This document shows, piece after piece, positions 49,669 through 60,541 of a DNA stretch of 64,000 bases. Position 1 is the stretch's first letter, and every line of letters starts with the position of its first letter. The notes below the pieces were generated by a model that ran no database searches, was not told where the DNA came from, and worked only from the letters and a program-made list of their open reading frames with translations. The stretch is from Corella eumyota (taxonomy: Eukaryota; Chordata; Ascidiacea; Phlebobranchia; Corellidae): positions 7,440,001 to 7,504,000 of the forward strand of contig OY720102.1 in NCBI GenBank assembly GCA_963082875.1. The letters run 5' to 3'. Made by a program: the position numbers and the translations under genes.

Positions 49669-52600
49669 CTAAGCATTAAGCAACTTTTTAGTTTTCTGTT
49701 TTCCTTTTGCCCAGGGTTGTTCTTCTCCCGTTGCCAGACAGACAAAGAAGAATAATCCGACGACGTTGATTCCAGCTGACATCCAAAATACCAATCTCCA
49801 TTGCTCTATACTATTCTGTGATAAAACATTATTATAAGGTTAGTTAAATTTGTACTAATAAATTTGTTTGCATATAGCAAAGGTGGAAAGCATTACATGA
49901 GAACATAGATTTTTCCTTAAGGTTGTACAATTGACTTTACAGCCTATACATTGAGTAACGTTAGTTACCCCATCCAATCTTGGGTTGCCTTTGGCAGTTT
50001 GGGATATTATATATTATAATTGCCGGAAAAAAAAAAAACGATAATTATGCTGCTAATGAAGTGTAAGCTAAGCAGAAGGGTTCATACTGTTAATAGCATC
50101 TTACTCAGGAGTGCTACAGAATGAGAGCAGTCTGGATCAAACCCAAGACCTTAAGTAATATAGCCAAGTATTCTAATTACTCCACTAAATCTCCAATATA
50201 TCAAGGTTTTTTTTTAGTAAGACCCTACTAATAATCAATAAAGACCAAGCCATAATAGTGAACAATAGTTTAATAATATTAAAAAATGGCAATTAGTATT
50301 TTGAACTGTGTCACTCTACATAATTTTAATTTTCAAATTGTAAATATAAACCTACCTCGTTTATTAAAAACAGTCCAACTAAAGCTGGTGCAATAAAGCC
50401 ACTCGAGTTGGCAACAGTGTTTGAGATTGCAAAAACAACACCAGCGTATCTAGGTGCAATATCAATAGGGTTTGCCTCAATACCAGAAACTATAAAAAAT
50501 TGAAAAATATGGCACTAAAATCAAACCAAAAAAAATTTAATAAAAATCAACCAAATTTAAAAAAAAGTTTTTTACCATTAAATGCTTGGAAGGTAATTGA
50601 AATACAGAAAAAGGCAACGGCAGTTGCGACATTATTTCCTACATATCCTACAAGGACAAGAAAAAGTCCTGGGATAACAAATCCAAGGGTGGCATCGATT
50701 TTTCTTATATGTCCAGTTGATATTATTCCTCTTTTGCGAACTAGATCAGTCATGTAGCCGCTTGTAGGAATAAGTAGACCTTGTAACAAATAGGGCAATG
50801 CAGAAAATATACCACTCTAAAAAAAAACTATTAAAGCTTAGTGGACAATATCTATATTTTCAGATATTGATGTTCAATTTATCTAATATATCTTTATCCT
50901 TGATGTGGGAAAGTCGAATGCGCAACTTAAACATAGAGTAACATCAGTTACTCCGACCCAGTCTCGAGTTGCCTGTGGCAGTTTGGGATATTATAGATTA
51001 TATATTACCCGATAGTTATACTGCTGATTAATTGCTGGCTCAGCAGAAGTTTATACCGTTTATAGTGCCTTACTCTAGGGCGTTACAGCATGAGATCAGT
51101 GGGGATTGAACTAACGACCCTATGTGTGGTGTAGCAAGTGTCCTTACCACTACACCACGCTGTCAAATATTAGTTACGAGTTGTGACCATTTTATGACAA
51201 TTAAAATCCCAACCAGAGAGTGGGCTAATGACTGGTAATAACAGTGTGTCAAATATATAAACCGTACATACATCTACTAAAAAAATAATAATAAATAGTA
51301 AGTGGTGTTTAAAAATTAGTTTAAATTATGCAAACAATAGAATAATATTGATACTTAATCATTTTTGTTAGTGTACAATTAACATTAACGCAGGATTAAA
51401 AAAAATTAATGCCAAATAACGTACTGATGATAATTCAAACTTGAGTATTGTTGCCATATAAGTAGGTAGTAACAATCCCAGCATGAGGTAGTTCCAGATG
51501 AATGCAAAGTGGCCGATCATCATACCAATGAATGGCAGAGAAGTAAAAATCTTCCCCCAAGGTATTTGTGTTTTGATGGACTAAAAAACAAAAAAAATAA
51601 AACTCAAAATTTTTTAAATATTTTTATTCTTGATGTGGAAAGGTCGACTTCAACAAAAAGTAACTTAAAGTGTTGGCTCAGCAAAAGTTTATACCGTTTA
51701 TAGCGCCTTACTGAATGGTGCTATAGCATGAGAGCAATGGAGATCAAACCCATGACCTCATGTAGTGAAGCCAAGTGTTCTGACCACTACACCGTGCTGC
51801 CAAACTAATACTGATTTGTATAATTTTTAGGAATCCTTGGTTGACGAATAATTTAAATTCTGATTTTGTTTAAATCACGTCATTCTTTTTTTCCATTCCT
51901 ATACTGTCGATTATATATCTCTTTTCTTGTTCTGATATTCTGGGATGCTCATTAGGAGTGTTGTGCATTAAAAAAATCCAGGAACATGTCCATACGAATG
52001 CCAAGGTTCCTAAAAATATTAAATTAAAATAAATTATTAAATTAAAAAAAATATATATCATTAGATATTTTAGGGCCATTATTTTTCCAGTTACTACATC
52101 CAAATTTTTTTTTGTATAGTTATTGATCGGCAGCATGGTGTAGTGATCAGAACAGTTGTCTTACTACCTGAGGTCCATGGTTCAATTCCCACTGCTGTAT
52201 GACTTTAGCGACCTTGAGTAAAGTGCTATAACTGGTATGAATTTCTGCCAAACCAACACCTAATCAGAAGCCTGACTATCGTGCAATAATATAATCCATA
52301 AAATCACAGACTACAAACTGCATTTCGGGACTACGTTGGGGTAACTGATGTTAATCTATGTTTAGGCCATGAAGTCAACCTGTCACCTTGAGGATAAACA
52401 AATATGAAAAAAATCTAAAAATAATAAAAAAATAAAAATGTGACCTGTACAATAAAACACTGCCTCCCACCCAAAACTCTCCGCCAAAAATCCCCCAAGT
52501 GGGTAAACAATACAAGTCCCCAACCCAGCCCCACTCATAGCTACACATGAAAGAAAACTCCTCTCATTGGGTGGAGCCCAGTAGCCCCATACACCTTGCA

Positions 52601-54185
52601 TCACAGGAACAAAAGGACCCTTAAACCAAATAAAAAAATGTCAAAAAATGTTTTTTTTTTTATTTCAAAAAAATGTTAAAAAATAAATTTTTTTACAAAA
52701 AGTAAAATGTCAAAAAAATCAAATTTTTATCCAAAAGGAAAAACAAATTAACTGTTAAAAACACTTATACTTAATCTAACTGTTTTATTTTTTGTGGTTT
52801 AAAACAAAGTTGATCACATTACCTGTGCAAGTCCGAGGCAAATTCGCAAAATAACAAATAAGGTAAAGCTAGACTTGGCCACAATAGGGGTCAACAAAGT
52901 GAAAAACGAACAAAAAAACATAGAAGTACCCAGCACCAATTTGGCCCCAAACTTTTTTGCCAGCACTGCCCCAGGTAAACTAGTTGCAACGTTTCCGTAG
53001 AAAAAACAACCAAGTATTAGGCCTTGTTGTATGGTATTCCAGTTAAATACACCATTCTAAAAATTAAAGTTTTTCATTAATTTTTTAATTTTATATATTT
53101 ATTTATCCTTGTTTAGGGAAAGGTTGACTTCACCACCTAAACATAGAGTAACATCAGTTACCCTGATCCAGTCTCGAGTTGCCTTTGGCAGTTTGGGATA
53201 TATTATAAATTATAATTTTCCGATAATTATACTGCCGGTTTGTTGTTGACTCAGCAGAAAAAATATACTGTTTAAAGCACTTTACTCAAAAATGCTACAG
53301 CATGAGAGCAGTGGGAATCAAACTCAAGATTTTATGTAGTAAAGCTAAATGTTTTGACCATTACACCACACTGCCAGAGTTCCTTGATTTTATGTTTTTC
53401 ACAACCAATTGTAGACTTAGAAAATGTAAAAAATGTAAGTAACTAAAACTAAAAGAAGTAAAAAGTATCTATTTGTTATAACCAGTTGACATAAACAACC
53501 TTTTTTTAGAAAATATATTTCATGAACCGTTTACTTACAGATGGGTGTGAATAAGTAACATCTTCATTTTCTGATGCAGAGACGTTTGTAGAATTCGATG
53601 CAGTAGTGTCCGTGTAATTCACCATGGCAACAATGGCAATACTGAGATTCATCCGGACTAGAGCCCCATTTAAAATGCCCAGAAATCCCATAATTGCAAG
53701 AACATGGCGAGCTTTCATGTAACATCTCTCAGTGGGGACCTGCAGGGATTCATAAAATTATTTTCATGAGTTTAATGTAGATATAATTTTTTTAGATAAA
53801 TATTTGTGTATATAATTTTCTCGATGTGGTAAAGCTTACAATACATTATAAACATGGGGTCATTACTCATTTTAGTCACTCTTGACTAGCCTTGAGTTAG
53901 CCTTTCTAAGTATACAGTCGTGCGTTATTTTTTGGAGTTTAGTACCCTGTTTTTTGATATAGCCCTAAGCAGCTAAGCGTTTAGACTAAAAAAAACAAAT
54001 CTTATTAGATGTGGTTTTAGGACAAAACAAATACAAAACCAACAGCTAAGTTTAGATAACAAGTCTTATTAATGCATCAATTAACTAAAAAAGTAATAAT
54101 ATTTTTAATAAAAAAAGTAATATAATTTTACCTCTTTAATTTTTTTCACATTTTCCAGCACCAAATTGTTATTTTCGTTATCCAT
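49669..54185 (-). CDS. SLC17-family transporter, sialin-like (9 exons)
   Basis: Twelve-helix major facilitator of the SLC17 anion group (sialin, vesicular glutamate and phosphate carriers); most like sialin (SLC17A5), a lysosomal proton/sialic acid exporter, but substrate is not provable here. Exons in coding order: 54185-54132, 53739-53539, 53056-52823, 52619-52445, 52009-51879, 51580-51425, 50816-50576, 50489-50356, 49815-49669; GT-AG throughout, 490 residues, against 495 in human sialin. Motifs: first helix NGALVRMNLSIAIVAMVNY, a luminal loop with several N-glycosylation sites (NYT, NST, NVS), the family's GVWGYWAPPNERS, SGAGLGTCIVYPLGG, SALPYLLQGLLIPTSGY, and a short cytosolic C-terminus. 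Six of eight introns are short; five SINE copies are spread in them. Confidence 0.93.
49915..50195 (-). mobile_element. Degenerate SINE in SLC17 intron 8
   Basis: Minus orientation, whole length but with many changes and an A-run inserted near 50030. Confidence 0.8.
50885..51165 (-). mobile_element. tRNA-derived SINE, full length, in SLC17 intron 6
   Basis: Minus orientation; well preserved from 'tatctttatccttgatgtgg' to head 'gacagcgtggtgtagtgg' (minus strand). Confidence 0.9.
51619..51802 (-). mobile_element. SINE with internal deletion in SLC17 intron 5
   Basis: Minus orientation; the central ~100 bp of the body are gone, while the head (ggcagcacggtgtagtggtc) and 3' end remain. Confidence 0.8.
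52129..52405 (+). mobile_element. tRNA-derived SINE in SLC17 intron 4
   Basis: Plus orientation, head CGGCAGCATGGTGTAGTGAT, B-box GGTTCAATTCC, diverged body, 3' GAGGATAAAC. Confidence 0.85.
53093..53378 (-). mobile_element. tRNA-derived SINE in SLC17 intron 2
   Basis: Minus orientation, near full length, older than average; head on minus strand tggcagtgtggtgtaatggt. Confidence 0.85.
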
Positions 54186-55179
54186 TATCACCCTATAGCA
54201 CCTAAAAATCGAATCATATCTGTTTATAATCGTTAACCTAAAATTTAACAGGGTTAATAAATTATATTCTCGTAACAATATTGATTTTTAAACTGCTTTT
54301 AAGTTTGAGAGAGCATGCTGTTTAGTCTATATTTGAGGAAACAATAGCTGTTAATATTGCTTGCGTGTATTGCCGTAATCCTGTAATACAAGTCGGTAAA
54401 AAACAATTTGTCGCTTATAGCGATGACAGGTCGAATAAAACGTAAAAAATGACGTTGAGAATGACGTGGAATGGCACAAAGCAAAATAAACAACTTTTGT
54501 TTTTATATTTACAAACAAAAAACATATGTTTTTAAAAACAAAATAGGGGAAGTACCCAAATCACCTTGCATAACCAATGTTCTCAACAAATTTGTTTTAT
54601 TTAGGTAGTAGAGGCTGTTTTTGTCTTTAAAGTTTTATAAAAAATAAATATTTGGCGCACAAATTAACATTAGCAAATATTGTATTCTGATGAATCACTC
54701 GCGCAACGAGCGTAACTTAAAATAACTGAAATAATTAAATGGCTTAAGCCTTGTCCCACGATTCAACTGAGTTAATAAGGTTAAAAGAAAATATTTGAAC
54801 TAGAGAAACGTGGGCGACCCAAACAGTATGAACTAAACAAAAGAAATAAGAACAAATCAAACCTGAGGTAGGTCTACACTGAAGCTTTATGAACAAAATC
54901 ATGTTGTGAAATGATTACACTTGGAGGTATGCATATGTTATGTTTAATTTAATAACGTAATTTTGACGTACCTCTGAAGATAACTATAAACTATTTATTA
55001 ATTTAACCGGTTTAACGTAACCTGTAAAATGTTGTAGTTTACTAAAACTTGCCGCAAAAAAATTTTTTTAACTTATTTTTCCGCGTTTTAGTACAATCCG
55101 CGTCCTCGGTCTTTCCTTTATTTCCTCTTTTAAGTCAGTAAGTGTTGCCCTTTTTTTGCAAATATTACAGCTTAAACAC

Positions 55180-55430
55180 ATAAATTATCGTTACTTTGAC
55201 TCGGTCTTATAGAGTTTACTGTAGCGGTTTGATTGTTAATAACCATAATTGCCTAATAATTAATCTGCCTATTGGTTTTTGCCCAACAGAAGTTCATGCC
55301 GCATATAACAGTAGAACTTCTTACTTAACAGCTTAAACGGTTAAAGGCGCTACAGCCTGACAGCAAAAAGTCTGAAAGTAGAGGCAGAAGAAGCGGGAAT
55401 CAAACCATGGACCTCATATACTTTTTGAAT
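55180..55430 (-). mobile_element. Ancient SINE remnant
   Basis: Body phrases (gcctaataattaatctgc, agaagttcatgccg, gggaatcaaaccatggacctcat) survive in minus orientation; no clear head. Confidence 0.6.
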
Positions 55431-55441
55431 GTTAATGATTG

Positions 55442-55609
55442 GGAGCTCTATTAGCGTCGTCCGCTCGGTTTTCGAATGCTGAAAAGGGCGGAATTTTAAT
55501 ACTGTAATACCTTTTCCAAATCTTCCCTTGCGAAAACTGCTCCTTCCCGCATTTATTTTCAGATTTTAGTACTCCACGTTTAAACCGAAGGACGACGCTA
55601 ATAGAGCTC
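55442..55609. mobile_element. Second copy of the TIR element first seen at 14993
   Basis: Ends GAGCTCTATTAGCGTCGTCC and GGACGACGCTAATAGAGCTC are a perfect 20-bp inverted repeat, 168 bp overall. The interior is shorter than in the other copy and shares only short phrases with it, in opposite orientation. Confidence 0.87.
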
Positions 55610-55619
55610 TTAATCTTTT

Positions 55620-55905
55620 GTTTTTGTATTTATCTTTATCCTCGATGTGGGAAAGTCGAATGCGCGACTTAAACGTAGAGTAACACTAGTTACTCCAACC
55701 CAGCCTCGAGTTGCCTGTGGCAGTTTAGGATATTATAGATTATAGTTGCCCGATAATTATGCTGCTGATTAAGTGCTGGCTTAGAAAAATTCATACCATT
55801 TATAGCGCCTAACTTAAGGGCGCTACAGCATGAGAACAGTGGGGATTAAACCCACAACCTCATGTGTGGTGTAGCAAGTGTTCTTACCACTACACGACGT
55901 TGCCG
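55620..55905 (-). mobile_element. tRNA-derived SINE, full length, upstream of EXOSC6
   Basis: Minus orientation, one of the best-kept copies; ends ~125 bp before the EXOSC6 start and could lie in its promoter. Confidence 0.9.
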
Positions 55906-56030
55906 GTATCTTATACCCATTAAGCTATTTTCACAATTTATTTATATAAATATTAACTGATAAATGGTAACAACTTTAAAGGTAGTTTAATATTTTGATT
56001 GACTAGTTCCTGTCTGACTAAGTTGGAAAA

Positions 56031-56849
56031 ATGCCAACAGATTCAAGAAGGCTTCCTGTTCCAGATAGTCATGACCCAAAACTTTACGAATTAAGTGATG
56101 ACTTTGCTTCGAGTCTTCTAATTGAAGACACTGGAATAAGAATTGATGGAAGATCGGCATCTGAGGTGCGGGATGTGTTTTTACAATGTGGCGTAATCTC
56201 GCAGGCAAAGGGGTCTGCTTATTGTGAAATGAAAAACACAAAAGTAATTTGCGGCGTTTACGGTCCAAAGGACACCGAACAGAGGGAAGACTTTCAGATG
56301 ACAGGGAAAGTAAAGTGTGATTTTAAATTTTCTCCTTTTTCGTGTCAAACGCGGCGCGGTCACATCCCCGATTTGGAAGAAACAGAGTTTTCGGAAATTT
56401 TAACCCAAGCATTGTCTTCCTCAATATGTCTTCACAGGTACCCGAAATCTCAGATCGAAGTGTATGTTACAGTACTAGAGGATGATGGGTCTGCTTTGGC
56501 AGCCGGTTTAACTGCTGCATCATTAGCAGTTTCCGACGCATGTATTGAGCAATATGACATAATTACAGCAGCATCCATAAGAGTACATGGGGACATGGAA
56601 CCACTGCAAGACCCGACTAAAGACGAAGAGTATAACATGCACAAACTGTCGGGTAATAATGAACTGAATAATGGAATTGTGACAGTGGCATTGTTACCAA
56701 CTCTGAATCAAGTCTGTGCATTATTATTCACTGGACATATAGAATGTGATGTCTTGACAGAAACTGTGGAAGCCTGTACTGGCGTTGCTCAAAATTTGTA
56801 CACTGTAGCTAGAAAATGTCTTATAGGATCTGTAAAGGCCACGAAATAG
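56031..56849 (+). CDS. EXOSC6: Exosome core subunit MTR3 (RNase PH-like)
   Basis: Structural member of the six-subunit RNase PH ring of the RNA exosome, in nucleus and cytoplasm, for 3' processing and decay of RNA. Single exon, 272 residues, the same length as the human protein. Family signs: GIRIDGRSASEVRDV (~35-49), SQAKGSAYCEMKNTKVICGVYGP (~57-79), RRGHIPDLEE, and the second half VLEDDGSALAAGLTAASLA (~144-162). Eukaryotic ring subunits are known to have lost catalysis, so a scaffold and RNA-path role is expected. First gene of a five-gene run on the plus strand; SUPT4H1 starts 256 bp downstream with no AATAAA between. Confidence 0.95.
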   Translation: MPTDSRRLPVPDSHDPKLYELSDDFASSLLIEDTGIRIDGRSASEVRDVFLQCGVISQAKGSAYCEMKNTKVICGVYGPKDTEQREDFQMTGKVKCDFKFSPFSCQTRRGHIPDLEETEFSEILTQALSSSICLHRYPKSQIEVYVTVLEDDGSALAAGLTAASLAVSDACIEQYDIITAASIRVHGDMEPLQDPTKDEEYNMHKLSGNNELNNGIVTVALLPTLNQVCALLFTGHIECDVLTETVEACTGVAQNLYTVARKCLIGSVKATK

Positions 56850-57019
56850 TTTTTGGTCTTTTATAAATTACAAATTCTTTTTGTATGCAAAAAATAGTCA
56901 CTGCCAATTTTGTTATTATTTTTTTAAAACGATTAGATCTTAACCTCTGATATATGAATGGCTAAACTTGATTTGGTAATTTGTTATAAGTACATTTAAC
57001 TAAACATTTTTTTTATTAC

Positions 57020-57021
57020 AG
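57020..57021 (+). promoter_or_regulatory. Candidate (trans-)splice acceptor before SUPT4H1
   Basis: TTTTTTTTATTACAG, a long pyrimidine tract ending in AG, 85 bases before the start codon; no upstream coding exon fits, so trans-splicing of a leader is a possible use. Confidence 0.4.
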
Positions 57022-57105
57022 ATTTTTTTTTACAATTTTGATAAGCTATATATATTTATACAATTAAGTTTTGGTAAATGAAAGGTCTTCCTATTAGAAG
57101 AAAGA

Positions 57106-57474
57106 ATGACAAATGCTTCAATCGAGACAGTTCCGAAGAGCCTGCGCAACATGAGGGCATGCCTGCTTTGCTCCCTTATAAAGACAATCGATCAGTTCGA
57201 GTACGACGGCTGCGACAACTGCGACGAATACTTACACATGCGCAGCAACAGAGACATGGTGTACGACTGCACCAGCTCGTCGTTCGACGGAATTATATCG
57301 ATGATGAGCCCGGACGAGAGTTGGGTGGCGAAATGGCAGAGGATAAAAAGATTTAAACCTGGTTGCTATGCGATAAGCGTTACCGGGCGGTTACCGTCGA
57401 GCATCATTCGAGACTTAAAAGCTAATGGAGTGATTTATAAATCGAGAGACTCAAGTCAAAAAACAACAGATTAA
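57106..57474 (+). CDS. SUPT4H1: Transcription elongation factor SPT4
   Basis: Small zinc-binding subunit of the DSIF complex (SPT4-SPT5), which controls RNA polymerase II pausing and elongation. Single exon, 122 residues against 117 in human; the extra residues are at the two ends. The zinc site is Cys19/Cys22 (ACLLC) and Cys36/Cys39 (CDNC). The highly conserved stretches [35 protein letters not shown] and [20 protein letters not shown] are all present. An overlapping frame that starts at 57078 is out of register and not coding. Second gene in the five-gene run. Confidence 0.96.
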   Translation: MTNASIETVPKSLRNMRACLLCSLIKTIDQFEYDGCDNCDEYLHMRSNRDMVYDCTSSSFDGIISMMSPDESWVAKWQRIKRFKPGCYAISVTGRLPSSIIRDLKANGVIYKSRDSSQKTTD

Positions 57475-57815
57475 AAATCTATATTAAGCTAATTTTTTAT
57501 TGTTATATCATTGGACTATAACTGCATAAAAGCTTCTTTGTCTTTATTTGCTTTTGCATTAGTAAATGGTCAACTGTGCAGGCCAATTGTGGACGTACAG
57601 CAACCTTATGAAATTGTATAAAACTACTTAAAGCTAAAAACAACAATTTTTTAATCATTTTTTAAAGTTCTATTACATCTTTGGTGTAAAAATATGTAAA
57701 ATATTGCTTAGTAACCTAATGCAAAATACTTTAAAACTAAGATTTAAGCAATAGCCAATTTTTTTATTTTATTTTTAAGATGTTCTAGACTGCTAAGTTT
57801 TTATTTTAATTTAAA
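57475..57815. other. Gap between SUPT4H1 and TTLL9
   Basis: AT-rich, no AATAAA seen; a T-rich tract ends in AAG at 57778-57779, 37 bases before the TTLL9 start, a possible acceptor. Confidence 0.45.
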
Positions 57816-59126
57816 ATGGCAAAAAACATGAGAGTGGGTCGAGGTTATCAAAAAAAACTCGCCGGTGATCATCGCATTATTCGGTATCGGTGTGCGCTCA
57901 ACAACGTGATCGCAGACATGTTGAAACAGAGACAGGGATGGATCGAGGCGAAGGAAGGGGAGGACTGGGACTTTTACTGGTGCGACATTGGATGGTTAAG
58001 GGAGAATTTTGACCATATTTACATGGAGGAGCATGTCAGAATCTGCCATTTTCGGAACCATTTTGAATTGACTAGAAAAAATTTAATGGTGAAAAATTTA
58101 AAGCGCTTGAAGAAGCAGCTCGATCGTGAGTCAAAGTCTGAATCAGCGAAATGTGATTTTTTTCCGATGACGTACGAGTTGCCAAGCGAGTATCACATTT
58201 TTGTCGAGGAATTTAAGAAAAATCCGGGGACAGTTTGGATTATGAAACCGATTGCCAAGTCACAGGGAAAGGGGATATTCTTGTTTCGTCGACTTAAAGA
58301 CATCACCGAGTGGAAGAAAGAAGGATACAGGGCAAATGGCGAGGAGCGGAAAGAAGATGCCAAGGAGGTAGAAACCTATATTGTTCAGAAATACCTAGCC
58401 AATCCGTACTTAATTGGAGGCAAAAAATTTGACCTCCGGATCTATGTTCTTGTGACCTCATACATTCCATTAAAAGCTTGGTTATACAGAGACGGTTTTG
58501 CCCGTTTCTCAAATGCACGTTTCTCTCTAGATAGTATTGACGACAGTTATGTTCATCTCACAAACGTTGCTATACAGAAAACAGCACCAGACTACGACCC
58601 GGAAAAGGGCTGCAAGTGGTCTCTACAGCAATTACGACACTACCTCACCTCTAAGCACGGCTACGAGGTTGTTGAGAATATTTTCCAACAAATGAACGAG
58701 ATCTTTGTAAAAAGTTTGCAGAGTGTCCAGAAGACGATAATCAACGACAAGCATTGCTTTGAGCTTTATGGGTACGATATCCTCCTTGATTCCAATCTTA
58801 AACTCTGGCTCATCGAGGTGAATGCATCTCCATCCCTAACAGCAAGCAATCAGGAAGATTACGACTTGAAGTACGGACTCTTGGAGGACACCATGAACAT
58901 AATTGACATGGAAAACAGAATGACCGGCAAAGAAAAGCGAATTGGGAATTTTGATTTAATGTGGAACGACGGGCCAGTTTATGCCGACGATGTTGCTATG
59001 GATTCCTTGGGGGGGCCAACCTACGCCACAAACACCTACCTCGGTTGCCATAACGACAGAAAAAGGCAATTGATTCAGTTGTTTCGCTATCTGCAGTCTA
59101 AAAAATCATCTGCTGCTGCTTCCTAG
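57816..59126 (+). CDS. TTLL9: Tubulin tyrosine ligase-like protein 9
   Basis: ATP-grasp amino-acid ligase of the TTLL family; TTLL9 adds glutamates to axonemal tubulin and tunes ciliary and flagellar beating. Single exon, 436 residues against 439 in human. ATP-grasp elements: [20 protein letters not shown] (141-160), [20 protein letters not shown] (189-208), [20 protein letters not shown] (210-229), HLTNVAIQK (247-255), and the metal-binding end [20 protein letters not shown] (316-335) followed by NASPSLT. The N-terminus with [11 protein letters not shown] matches TTLL9 more than TTLL6 or TTLL4. Third of five intronless genes on this strand. Confidence 0.94.
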   Translation: MAKNMRVGRGYQKKLAGDHRIIRYRCALNNVIADMLKQRQGWIEAKEGEDWDFYWCDIGWLRENFDHIYMEEHVRICHFRNHFELTRKNLMVKNLKRLKKQLDRESKSESAKCDFFPMTYELPSEYHIFVEEFKKNPGTVWIMKPIAKSQGKGIFLFRRLKDITEWKKEGYRANGEERKEDAKEVETYIVQKYLANPYLIGGKKFDLRIYVLVTSYIPLKAWLYRDGFARFSNARFSLDSIDDSYVHLTNVAIQKTAPDYDPEKGCKWSLQQLRHYLTSKHGYEVVENIFQQMNEIFVKSLQSVQKTIINDKHCFELYGYDILLDSNLKLWLIEVNASPSLTASNQEDYDLKYGLLEDTMNIIDMENRMTGKEKRIGNFDLMWNDGPVYADDVAMDSLGGPTYATNTYLGCHNDRKRQLIQLFRYLQSKKSSAAAS

Positions 59127-59348
59127 ATTTTTAAAGTTTTTTTTCTGGTTTTTAAATGTTTTTTTATTACGATTTTTTGTTTATGGTTGATATATATTTT
59201 AAACTGTTTTTTTACTCCACTGTGCCTTTTATAATACTTATATTTGTTTTAAAAATTTTACGATGTGCTTTTTATGTAATTTAATAATTTTTTTTTTTTT
59301 TATTTAAATTTAGTTTTATAGAATAATATATTTTTATTTTTGTTTTTT

Positions 59349-59350
59349 AG
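59349..59350 (+). promoter_or_regulatory. Candidate (trans-)splice acceptor before frataxin
   Basis: TTTTTATTTTTGTTTTTTAG, a strong pyrimidine tract and AG, 22 bases before the frataxin start, and only ~220 bases after the TTLL9 stop. Confidence 0.5.
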
Positions 59351-59371
59351 ATCGTTTTATAAAATAGGGTC

Positions 59372-59929
59372 ATGAATTCTAAATTGATTTTGCAATGTCA
59401 GGCAAGACAACTGCACAGATTTTTACTGAGTTACAATCATACACAACTATCCTTAACTAGATATCTATATCAGCAACATAATCTGATCTCGAAAACCCAA
59501 AATCAAATCATAAAATCAAGTTTTTTTAATTCTTCCATACTACGTTATAGCAGTACACTTTGTAAAAACAACTATGAAAAATGGAGCGACGAAACTTTAG
59601 ACGCGTTGTCAGAATTTTTTGAAGACATTGATCAGAACGAAACGGTTTCTCAAGAATTTGACGTCGTTTTTGAAAGTGGAGTATTAACAATAACGGTGTC
59701 AAAAAGCATTGGAACTTATGTGATAAATAAACAAGCACCTAATAAACAGATTTGGTTATCATCTCCAATTAGTGGGCCGAAAAGATACGATTTAATTGAC
59801 AATTCTTGGATATATTTACACGATAAAACTTACATGCACGAACTCTTAGAAAGTGAATTTTCCACTATTTTAAACTCGCAAATTGATATGTCAGGTTTAC
59901 CTTATTATAAAAGTAACAGAAAAGTGTAA
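59372..59929 (+). CDS. FXN: Frataxin, mitochondrial
   Basis: Mitochondrial matrix protein that speeds sulfur transfer for Fe-S cluster assembly on the NFS1-ISCU complex. Single exon, 185 residues (human 210). A long Leu/Arg/Ser/Gln-rich, acid-free N-terminus (1-~64) fits the mitochondrial presequence. The mature fold is ~68-180: first helix with the acidic ridge (DETLDALSEFFEDI, 73-86), then GVLTI, GTYVINKQAPNKQIWLSSP (114-132), SGPKRYD (134-140), NSWIYLHD and LHELLESEF-type end (MHELLESEF, 155-163). The invariant Trp128 and the NKQ face for ISCU contact are kept. Fourth gene of the run. Confidence 0.95.
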   Translation: MNSKLILQCQARQLHRFLLSYNHTQLSLTRYLYQQHNLISKTQNQIIKSSFFNSSILRYSSTLCKNNYEKWSDETLDALSEFFEDIDQNETVSQEFDVVFESGVLTITVSKSIGTYVINKQAPNKQIWLSSPISGPKRYDLIDNSWIYLHDKTYMHELLESEFSTILNSQIDMSGLPYYKSNRKV

Positions 59930-60541
59930 CAACATATCTTAGACTACTTTTACTTAAAGGTATATACCAAGAATTTTTTGGTTTGTATTGATTTAACTTT
60001 ATTCACAAATTAGTACTTGATTTTAAATACCTACTGCTCGGATCTGTAGGAAAATGGTTTCAAATTGTATTGATTAACTCATAAAATGTATTTGTTTGCC
60101 TTTACTATTAGTTATTTCAACCCAGGCTTTTATATTATCTGGTCTCCCTCTGAAAATGACAAGATAATCTCAGATTAACATTAAACTCTTGCTCTAGACT
60201 GTCAGATCTCTTTGCTGAAAATGCAGTCAGCTGTATTTTTTGTGTTGTTTACTGATTTTAAATATGAATATTCAGTAAAAATAACAGCTGCTTTTGTCAT
60301 GTTTGCACAGTTTTTATATAACATGATGTTAAATTTTTTTGTACACATTTTTTGAGAAATTCATTTTGAGTTGAGTGACTAAAAAATTTGACTATAAATA
60401 ACTTTGAGTTTTTTAAACCGACAAGATTGTTAAACATTGTTTATTATTTTATTGTTAAAATATTTTAATGACAATTTATTTTAAATTTTCAGGTTTAGGT
60501 TTTTTTAATGCAATAACACTTAGGTTTAAAATAAAAATAAA
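59930..60541. other. Gap between frataxin and CYB5R4
   Basis: The widest gap (612 bp) in the five-gene run. AT-rich; no canonical AATAAA until the A-rich leader right before the CYB5R4 start. An ATTAAA at ~60180 could be a weak polyadenylation signal. No gene seen. Confidence 0.45.
60491..60492 (+). promoter_or_regulatory. Candidate (trans-)splice acceptor before CYB5R4
   Basis: TTTTAAATTTTCAG ends 50 bases before the start codon; no upstream coding exon fits it. Confidence 0.45.

Larger units (their letters stand above)
54186..56030. other. Divergent intergenic region between SLC17 gene and EXOSC6
   Basis: 1.85 kb holding both promoters, an old SINE remnant, a TIR element and a well-preserved SINE. 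A minus-strand 64-codon frame at 54299 has no recognisable content. Confidence 0.55.

Noticed and set aside
57078-57356. Alternative 92-codon frame overlapping SUPT4H1
   Set aside because: Out of register with the conserved SPT4 protein.
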